Assembly: GCA_009733575.1 (NCBI GenBank)
Contig: ML769627.1
Coordinates: 36,329-100,328, forward strand
Source of the DNA: Gymnopus androsaceus JB14
Taxonomy: Eukaryota; Basidiomycota; Agaricomycetes; Agaricales; Omphalotaceae
Length of the DNA stretch: 64,000 nt
Reading direction: 5' to 3'
Shown here: piece by piece, positions 57,122 to 64,000 of the stretch
How the letters are laid out: each line of letters begins with the position of its first letter
How positions within the stretch are numbered: position 1 is the stretch's first letter
Program-made: the position numbers and the translations under genes
Notes under the pieces: model-generated
What the model was told of the DNA's origin: nothing
Seen by the model: only the letters and a program-made list of their open reading frames with translations
Databases searched by the model: none

Positions 57122-58686
57122 TCACTTGCACTGCTTCTTCTTTGCCTCTGCCAAGTCTACCTCTGACATCCAACAGCGTACATGGCCATTGTCATTCACA
57201 ATGTGAAACAATCCCCGGCAGTATACTGGGTGAACAAATAGCGCGTCTCGTTGACACCTATGATGGTGTTCGAGTGGCGGAGATATGCAGAAGGGATGAG
57301 AATAGACCAGCCTGGGGGAAGCTCGATGACAAGGCCCAAATCCCATAGTACAAAATGACCTCCTTTCTGGTGATTAAAATTACCCAGTGCTGTAATAGCA
57401 CACCATCCAAATAGATAATTAAGATGATCTAGATGCTTGACAGTAACAGTCTGAGGACAGAAATTGAAGGTGCAGCAGGCAAAGATACTTTTAGCAAAGT
57501 TCCAGTGCATGTCAGGGGATTCCTTCTCAATTCGAGCCCTATTTCAGCGTAGAAGGAATACAAACAAGGCGCCCAACAAAAAAAAGCAGACAAGGCATGC
57601 TAAGCGAGGCGAATGAAGCAAATAGCAGCCAATAATGAGTCAAGGATTTTGAGATGAGCCTTGGAGTGGTATATTGCTTTGGATACTGCAGGATCTTTAG
57701 CAACAAGCAAAAATGTGCAACAAAGGTACAACATACCTCCTGACCACCACCACCAAAAGATACTCCAATGGCCTTCACAGCAAAGATACCTCGACAATGC
57801 TTGGGCGGAGTCTTTGCCGTATTGTCTCAGTGCTTAAATAACTTTGGTTGATTTGATTTGAGAAGAGCGGCGCATTCATCAGCAGCAGCAAGAAATGTAG
57901 GATCCAGCTCATCCATATCCTCAGCCCTTGGCGGTGGAATGACTGCCCCAGATACACACTTGGATGCATCAACTATGGGCCTCACTTTACTACATAAAGT
58001 AAAATAAGACACGGTAGGCATTCAACGAATAAAATAACCTACCCACTACTAGCATCTGCTGGTATCACAGCAAATTTAAACCTGCTGCTAGTACCAACAA
58101 GCTCCTCTAGCGACCAAGTACAGCCAGCAGCTTTCAGGAGCCACGCACTCTTTGCCAATATAGCCAGATGTATAACCATGCATCACATCTGTATCCAAGG
58201 AGGTGGAGACAGGTGCCGCTTGATCCACAAGCTCTTGAAGACGCTTGCAGGGAATCTTGTAGCAGACTGCATCAACTTTCCTGCACTGTCCAGCATGATT
58301 CGCATGTGATTTCTGATGAGAATGACCTTGAGGAATAGCAGGAAGTTTTAGCTGAGACTAGAACGTGAACAAATAGTAGGGTATGGTGTAGATAGAAGGA
58401 TTGGAGTAGGTGAAGGCGCAGGAGGCAGATGCAGTACTAGCGAATGTTTCTCCCATGTCCATGACACCACCAAACATTGCTTTTTACCAGCTTGAGTGAC
58501 AAAGATGAGGTGTGCAAGGGAAACTCAGCAGAATGCTTCACTCCAGCTGCAGGACTATTTAGACAATGGTTAACCTCAAGAAAGATCCAACAACATGATA
58601 CTGCCCTTGTTTAGAGGGGAGGTAGCACCTGACATAGGAGATGAAAGCTCTGATGAAAATGGCAAGCTAGAGCTGGAAGGACCCAA
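57122..58686 (-). pseudogene. TET/JBP-like 2OG-Fe(II) dioxygenase, 5' end cut by an LTR
   Basis: The catalytic domain is in 57510-57196 on the minus strand: 'VTVKHLDHLNYLFGWCAITA' supplies the HxD iron ligands (HLD), then 'GNFNHQKGGHFVLWDLGLVI' and 'PPGWSILIPSAYLRHSN' (distal His) and 'ETRYLFTQYTAG' (Arg that should bind 2-oxoglutarate). Upstream exons carry 'FAVKAIGVSFGGG' (about 57.79-57.72 kb), 'IPPPRAEDMDELDPTFLAAA' (57.95 kb) and a basic region to 58.37 kb. The family is the basidiomycete TET/JBP expansion, which oxidises 5-methylcytosine-type bases and is known to travel with KDZ transposons (Iyer, Aravind and colleagues). Stops and a frameshift near 57.6 and 58.1 kb, plus the LTR at 58687, suggest a recent pseudogene. 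Confidence 0.82.
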
Positions 58687-59257
58687 TGTAAGACCGGGGT
58701 CGACGGTCTTAGGGAAAGGTACTAGAAGTAGCTTTGTGGCCTTAGTATGAAAGGCGGACAAGATCCGCGATCAAATATGTGTGCGGGTGAGCTAGTCGAA
58801 GACTAGTAATGAGAAGTGGGTGGATTGGGAAAGCCAAAGCTCCTGAATATGAGTTCTGAGTCTAGTTGTGTGAGCCGACATCAATTGGTCGACGGCGGCA
58901 AGTCTGGTTGTCGTATGAGCTTGTTGGCAGTCAAGTCAATGCGTGAGTCAAAAAGCGGAAGCCAAAACAAGCGTGTATTGAGAAAGTAGATGAATTGACA
59001 AAAATATAAGAAAATAGAGAGAAAGCAAGAAATACGGGAGGTAAACAGGTTAATATCAAGACAAGGGATCCTCCAAGGGAGTTTACGGATTATATACGTG
59101 CGGGATGTGGGATTGGTGAGTAGTAAGCATGTACGGAAGTAGCTGAGATACGTAGTGGACTTAGCGGGCGGTTGTCGGGTCGGTAGGGTAGGTTATGCCT
59201 AGGATCGGGAGGGTTAGAGGGTTGAAGATAGTGAAACCGGTGGTACAGGGCATGACA
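58687..59257 (-). repeat. Gypsy 3' LTR (family A), copy 2
   Basis: 571 bp, TGTAAGACC...GGGCATGACA on the plus strand, same family as 12554-13120. Inserted into the 5' part of the TET/JBP-like gene. The minus-strand polypurine tract (59270-59258) adjoins it. Confidence 0.85.
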
Positions 59258-59270
59258 TTACCCCCCATCT
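59258..59270 (-). promoter_or_regulatory. Polypurine tract, family A copy 2
   Basis: AGATGGGGGGTAA on the minus strand, abutting the LTR. Confidence 0.7.
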
Positions 59271-59437
59271 AAGGCCCCTAGCATCTAGATTGGGTTTGCG
59301 TGTCAATTGGCGGATCGCGGGTTCTAGAATGACATGATTGCTGTTGGACCCACACGTGCCAACAAACAGTTTGAAAAGTTTATGTTCAACTTCCCATTCT
59401 CAATTCTTCCTTATCCTCATTGTTGTGCACTCCCAAA

Positions 59438-62400
59438 ATGCCCCCCAAAAGAACTTCTTCTCCTTCCGATGCTTCCCCTCGCAAAAAGACCAAACGGTCC
59501 CCATCCCCAAACCCTTCGCCTTCCTCTCCTTCCTCCCACCGTCCTACCACTGTCGAACCTTCAATGTCTGAGCAGCATATCCCCATTGTCGTCTCTCCTC
59601 TATGTCCCGTTTCCTGGCAGACTGCAACTTCTGCGGAAATCGATGAAGCGTTGAAGGCCGTCTTCCAACTTGGTGGACTTTCCTTCAATGTTGATGTTAC
59701 GGATCTTGAGTGGCGTGAAGTTGCTAAGCGCTTGAACCGTTGCACTCGTTGTGAAGGTAAAGGGGAGATGTGTGGTGCCACCAGTGGCACCGAGTTGGTG
59801 TGCGATGCCTGTCAGAAGGCTCACAAGGGTTGTCCGCTCAGAATAGCCTATCAATATTGATTGTTCGCTATGTTCGTGTTCTTCTTCCCTTCTTTGTGAT
59901 TTTTGGTCCTGACTCAGATTTCCCTAGTTGATTCGGTGCCCCTCTCTCCTGGGCTTGGCAGCAATTTGAGTCTCGTATGGCTCGTTTGAATTCCCGGTCC
60001 TACAACTCCTATTGTCAACCCCCTTCCTTCTTCACTAGTCTTGAGGAAGCTATTCAGCACGTTGCTCGTCCCAACAACCCCCTCTCACCTTCCGCTGATC
60101 GTGTTGGCCCTCCTGGTTGCAGACGTATTGTCAAATTGTCGACCTTCCAGTCCTCTCCTACTCGATCCGATGGTCGGGTAAGCCCTCTGGGTGTTTCTTA
60201 TGAGCCTCGTGCTCCTGGGTCCCAAAGCTCCCCTCGTAAGCTAGGTACCACCGTTCTTCCGTCCGCTGCTCCTCCTCCCTCTACTCTTCCTCCCCACGGG
60301 GTACGAATTGTCCGTGGTCCCACCATTCGTATCCCTCCTCCCGTACGTCCTGTTCCATCTGATTGTCCACAAGCTCCCTCTGTCCCTTTGCGAGTTGGCG
60401 ACATGATTATCCCTCCAGGGTCGGATTTGGCCCGTGAGCTGGAAGCTTTCAAGGCCACGGAGGCTCAGAATGCTGCTGCGAGCAAAGCTCGCTTTTTCAA
60501 GGACCAGGAGGATGCATGTCTTGCTGCAGCTGAGACCAAGCGTCGTCTAGAGCTAGAGCAGCAGCGGAAGGGAAAACGGGCGGTGAAGGCAAATTGGGAA
60601 GAAGATTTGCGCGAGCAGGAGTGGAAAGAGAAGAAGGCACGTCGTCACAAAAGAGGTTTGGATGCTCAGCAACGGCAACAGCAGCACGCTGGTTCCTCCA
60701 CGTTGCATGCCATTTCTCCCAGACCCGTTCCCACTATTCCTGTGGTCTTTCCTGGTGGTCAGGGTCTTCCCCCAACATTATCTCCCCTCCTTGCAAGGTT
60801 CCCAGCCGCCCCTGCTGCCGCCCCCACTACTGCTCCTTCTCCTGCTTCGCCATCTGTTCCTCCTGAGCACTCTTCCACATTTTCCCCTTGGGCTGTCCCG
60901 CCTGTCCCCTTGGCCGCTCTTGACGTTGGTCTCCTGTCCCTCGTTGGACATGGTCTCCTCCCAGGTTACTTGAGCGACCCGGATTGGATGGGGCTGCCTA
61001 CAGCAGGGCTCATCTCGATATCACCTCCAGTCGCGACCCTGCCATGAAGGATCTTTGGGATGCGTATGGTGACAGCCAACGGCTGAACCCCATTCATCCG
61101 GTTCATTGGGAGCCATTGGTGAGATGTCACCTTCCTTTTTCCCTTTTCTTCCGACCCTTATTCTAATTCCTCTTCTCCTAGCCTCCCATGCCTGTATTAA
61201 GAACAAACGATGTCGGAGCTCTTCAGCAGGAGTTATCCGACATGCAAAGGCATCTCAATTCCTCGCAATTGGATCTGGAGACTGAGCGCACGCGAAATCG
61301 GATGGCTGTCATTCAGACCGGCATCTGGAAAACCCAACTGGCCGACCTTCGTCGTTTGAACTCGGAGCAGGAGCGGATGCTAAAAAACTGTCAAGTGGAA
61401 TATGAACTGCTTGAGGGGGAGGTTAGGGCTTTGGCGGACAGTGCTGCAGCCTCCACTGCTAGTGCTGCCAGACCAAGGCTTACAAGGCTTTGGTAGTTCC
61501 GGGTATTCCCGTACGTCCCTTTTTTGCTTTTCCTCCTAGGCTTCTTATTCGCCTTCTTGCTGTAGGATCCTGGCTGCCCGAATCGAGGATTTGGAAGGTA
61601 TCCTGGCTTGCTATGAAGTGGAATTGCGCAAGTCGGAGGAGGGTCGTGGTGTGGCAGTTGACCGTGCCATTTGTCGTGAGGTCGAGATTGGGAATACTTC
61701 CCAACTCATCCACGATTTACTGGGCACTTGTGAGCATCTCTGTCAATGTGCTCGCTCTGCGGAAGACTCCGCTAGCTCCCTTCATGAGGGTAATCTGGAC
61801 CTTGTCGCTCAGCTCGGTGGTTCATATTCCCTGGAGGTTGCATCCAAAAACAATGCCCTCCTTCGTGCTGAGGTGGAGCAATATCGCCAAGAACTCTCCC
61901 AGCTGTCTAACGCCTTTAGACATCTCGAGTCCGCTCGTCCCACCTCTTTCTTGGCGGAGGTCGCCCGCAGGGTGGAGTTCTTGGTTCAGGAGATCCGTTC
62001 CTCCCTCCTTCATGGTTGTGCCAATCCTGAGGCCTATGACCATGCTGAGGAGGCTAGTGAACGTCTCCGTCTGCATCTTCATGAGTGTCTCTCACACATG
62101 GAGCAGTCTCTCTCGTTCCTCCTTCAGGTGGCGGGTTGATATCGTGAAGGTGTTGCGCCCTTGCTGGATCAGTACAGCACCGTTGACCCTGCTGCTTTGC
62201 TCAGTTTGGCGGAGTATGCGGGTCTGGTGATTCCTCCGCATCACCATACCCAATGTCCTTTCTACCCCATCCTGCCCTTTGACACGTTGCAACCCTTGGG
62301 TTGTCCTCCTCCCTTGGATTCCCTTCGTCACACCTTCTTCCTCCCCCTGTTGTCCCAGATGCGTGCGGACACTTGAGATCTCCTTCGTGCCCAGCTTCAG

Positions 62401-62471
62401 ACTTGCATTGAGGACGAGGAGTACTGGGAATCTCGGGCGGCAGCACTTCTGCATTTGGAAGGGCAATTGGT
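59438..62471 (+). pseudogene. aORF copy 3: long Zn(II)2Cys6-type coiled-coil gene, most complete of family A
   Basis: ATG at 59438. Exon 1 holds a basic Ser/Pro segment ('RKKTKRSPSP'), 'HIPIVVSPL', 'SWQTATSAEIDEALKAVF' and the six-Cys cluster at 59741-59833 (C-x2-C-x6-C-x9-C-x2-C-x6-C), ending near a TGA and a weakened donor (about 59860-59875). Exon 2 (about 59932-61118) is Pro-rich, then a charged coiled coil ('LELEQQRKGKRAVKANWEED') and a Pro/Ala-rich part. Exons from 61181 and 61566 are Glu/Leu-rich coiled coils. A short intron separates the last part (62368 on), which stops mid-gene at 62471 where foreign sequence begins. TGA codons and frame breaks (61.0, 61.47, 62.14 kb) show decay. 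Antisense to the LTR orientation, as in the other copies. Confidence 0.72.
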
Positions 62472-62937
62472 TCGTACCCCGTGGTAAATTGTTATATTAT
62501 ATGGGAGCACACGAAACTTGGGCGTATGAGCCAGTGAGCTTACTGTATAATATCTGGTATATTGGTGAAGTGGTCTTAACTGGTCCAACTTGGCACTAAA
62601 TTTGCCCAATTGCTAGTGGTCTCATGTTCAATCCTTGGTCTGACCTCTAAACAATGTTTTTACTAGACCAGGCCGCCCGGATGGGTGGCCGGGCCGGTAC
62701 TCTCCTTGTCGGCGGTTCAGCATAGATTGTCCCAATCGGGAACTGATTCCTTTGATCTGTATCTATCACTGGTAGATTAGATGCATTGTAATCAGTAATA
62801 TTGGCTGCTGAGCAATTGCCCAAGGCATTAACCAAGGCCTTTGTCCTATATTTGGGGCTAGGGCAATTCCCCTTGCTGATCACATCAGACCTTGGGCTAC
62901 TCCCCAAGCTGATGTGTTCCGCTAGCTTCCATGGCTG
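62472..62937. other. Junction sequence between two gypsy 3' ends
   Basis: It joins the broken aORF copy 3 to a plus-strand pol end. No ORF of note. It contains a GC-rich near-palindrome GGCCGCCCGGATGGGTGGCC (about 62670) and AT-rich flanks. It may be a separate small insertion or deletion-junction filler. Confidence 0.4.
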
Positions 62938-63383
62938 TGGGTCCCTACCGGATCCTGGGAAAAAATCGGGAGCCACGCATACCAACTAGACCTCCCTGGC
63001 AATCTCAAAAAAATCCACAACATCTTCCATGTTGACTGCCTGAAGATTCATCACGAGGATGTGTTCAAACGCAAGCGAGAACCACCCCTGCCAGTCTTCA
63101 TCGACGGAAACGCAGAATACTACATAGAGAAGGTCCTAGACTCCCAACCACTGAAAGGCGGAAGCAACAAAATCCAGTATCTGGTGAAGTGGAAGGATTA
63201 CGGAGAGGAATACAACTAGTGGATCCCATGGCAAAGCATGGCAGGCAGGATCGAGCTGATTGAGGAATGGGAGAGGCTCACCCGAAAAAGAGGAAGCTAC
63301 GGAGGGAGCTCCTGGAAGAGCTGCAGAAGATGGCGGAAGAGCAGGGGAAGATCGGGAGAGGAGGAGAGCAAAGGGACACCTAA
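62938..63383 (+). pseudogene. Gypsy pol C-terminus with chromodomain, second copy (plus strand)
   Basis: It begins at 'GPYRILGK', continues 'IHNIFHVDCLKIHHEDVFKR', then the chromodomain 'YYIEKVLDSQPLKGG', 'VKWKDYGEEYN*WIPWQSMA', and ends in a Glu/Lys-rich tail at TAA (63381). Same family as 14117-14667. One stop inside the chromodomain (TAG at 63218) and a frameshift near 63270. Confidence 0.85.
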
Positions 63384-63559
63384 CGACGTTAAGTCCCACT
63401 CACTTATTTCTCTTTCAAACATTCCATCCCACACTTGCGGTGTTAACTTTTATCAAACGAACAAATACTTTTCACTTTCAAACGCTGAATGGACAGAAAC
63501 AGCTCTTTCATTTCTTACTAACGATCCAAATGCACATTCTCACTTTTGCACTTATTAAA

Positions 63560-64000
63560 CAACAAGAAAATCAAGATTTTATTGATCGAGTACAAAGAAA
63601 AAAGGGACAAAAAAGGGAAACAAAAAGAGACGTAAAACAGACGAAGGGAGAATACCAACAGGGGGAAATCAAGGGAAGGGAAGGGGGACTTAGCACGAAT
63701 AGGAAGGGGAAGGGACATTGAACTCCGCCGCAGGGGGGGGAGGAGTATGCTAGTACCAAACAGGGCGGACGCTTCCTCATCCTTGTCTGGACCATTGCTT
63801 TGCATCTCAACATCACCCTTGTACTCCACCCCGGGTATACCACCCCAATTGCTTTCATCGCCAGCATCCTCCTGACCAGCTCCTCCTTGAGATCCACCAA
63901 CTGCGTCATCCGAATCATCCGCATAAATGTTGTCAGCATTATCCTGTGAATACAGGGGCGCATCTGGACTGGCGGGAGTAGGAGGTGGACGGACAACACC
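63560..64000 (-). pseudogene. aORF copy 4, 3' end (runs off the right edge)
   Basis: On the minus strand from 64000 the product reads '...TPASPD...', an acidic stretch and 'NWGGIPGVEYKGDVEMQSNG', matching the C-terminus of copy 1 ('EWGGIPGVEYHGNGANSEEA'). After about 63730 the frame departs from copy 1. An AATAAA-type signal follows near 63583-63588. It lies 3' of, and antisense to, the plus-strand pol end at 62938-63383, which is the same arrangement as at 13.3-14.7 kb. Confidence 0.72.

Noticed and set aside
62560..62640. Possible tRNA or SINE B box (GTTCAATCC near 62630)
   Set aside because: No matching A box at the right distance and no cloverleaf could be drawn.

Overview
The window looks like a transposon-choked segment of a filamentous basidiomycete genome, most likely an agaricomycete. 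The evidence is the mix of element types: Ty3/gypsy retrotransposons with chromodomains, KDZ (Kyakuja-Dileera-Zisupton) transposases with an N-terminal cysteine cluster, a basidiomycete-type TET/JBP 2OG-Fe(II) dioxygenase next to one KDZ gene, a BED-finger hAT transposase, spliceosomal introns of about 45-75 nt, and TTAGGG-type repeats. I see no intact housekeeping gene. The only recognisable cellular genes are a broken CDC48/p97 fragment (27.5-28.7 kb) and an F-box-like scrap (32.8-33.4 kb).

Layout. 0-1.7 kb: 3' part of an accessory gene (the 'aORF' below). 1.7-12.5 kb: AT-rich, decayed, with a gag-like zinc-knuckle ORF (5.2-6.3 kb, minus) and two hypothetical ORFs. 12.55-15.3 kb: 3' end of a minus-strand gypsy element (LTR, polypurine tract, antisense aORF, chromodomain), ending in an insert carrying telomere-like repeats. 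17.5-21.4 kb: KDZ-A (minus), split by repeat R1, itself split by a MITE. 22.3-27.0 kb: gypsy-1 (plus), with a duplicated integrase zinc-finger region. 27.5-28.7 kb: CDC48 pseudogene. 29.2-32.35 kb: hAT transposase split by a second R1 copy. 33.9-34.7 kb: third, truncated R1. 36.36-45.60 kb: gypsy-2, a structurally complete LTR element with identical-length LTRs and an AATAC target duplication, carrying a hAT-type MITE, a telomere-repeat insert and an intact antisense gene. 45.76-46.47 kb: TIR element full of telomere-like repeats. 48.1-50.7 kb: unknown multi-exon gene split by a degenerate decamer repeat. 51.5-56.1 kb: KDZ-B (minus), split by a fold-back Tc1/mariner-type MITE. 57.1-58.7 kb: TET/JBP-like gene (minus), cut by a gypsy LTR. 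58.7-64 kb: two gypsy 3' ends with their antisense genes.

The most interesting system is an accessory gene, here called aORF, that sits antisense between pol and the 3' LTR in both gypsy families. All copies whose cysteine region is in the window encode a Zn(II)2Cys6-type cluster with the same spacing (C-x2-C-x6-C-x9-C-x2-C-x6-C) plus coiled-coil or charged regions. In gypsy-2 this gene is open through three in-phase exons with its own TATA-like box, while pol in the same element is full of stop codons.

Two other patterns stand out. The gypsy-2 LTRs differ only by transitions, mostly at CpG, and most of the pol stops are TGA at expected Arg codons, which points to RIP-like mutation or methylcytosine deamination. 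The gypsy-1 half (22.3-27.0 kb) and the 14.1-15.3 kb half also look like one element split by an inversion.
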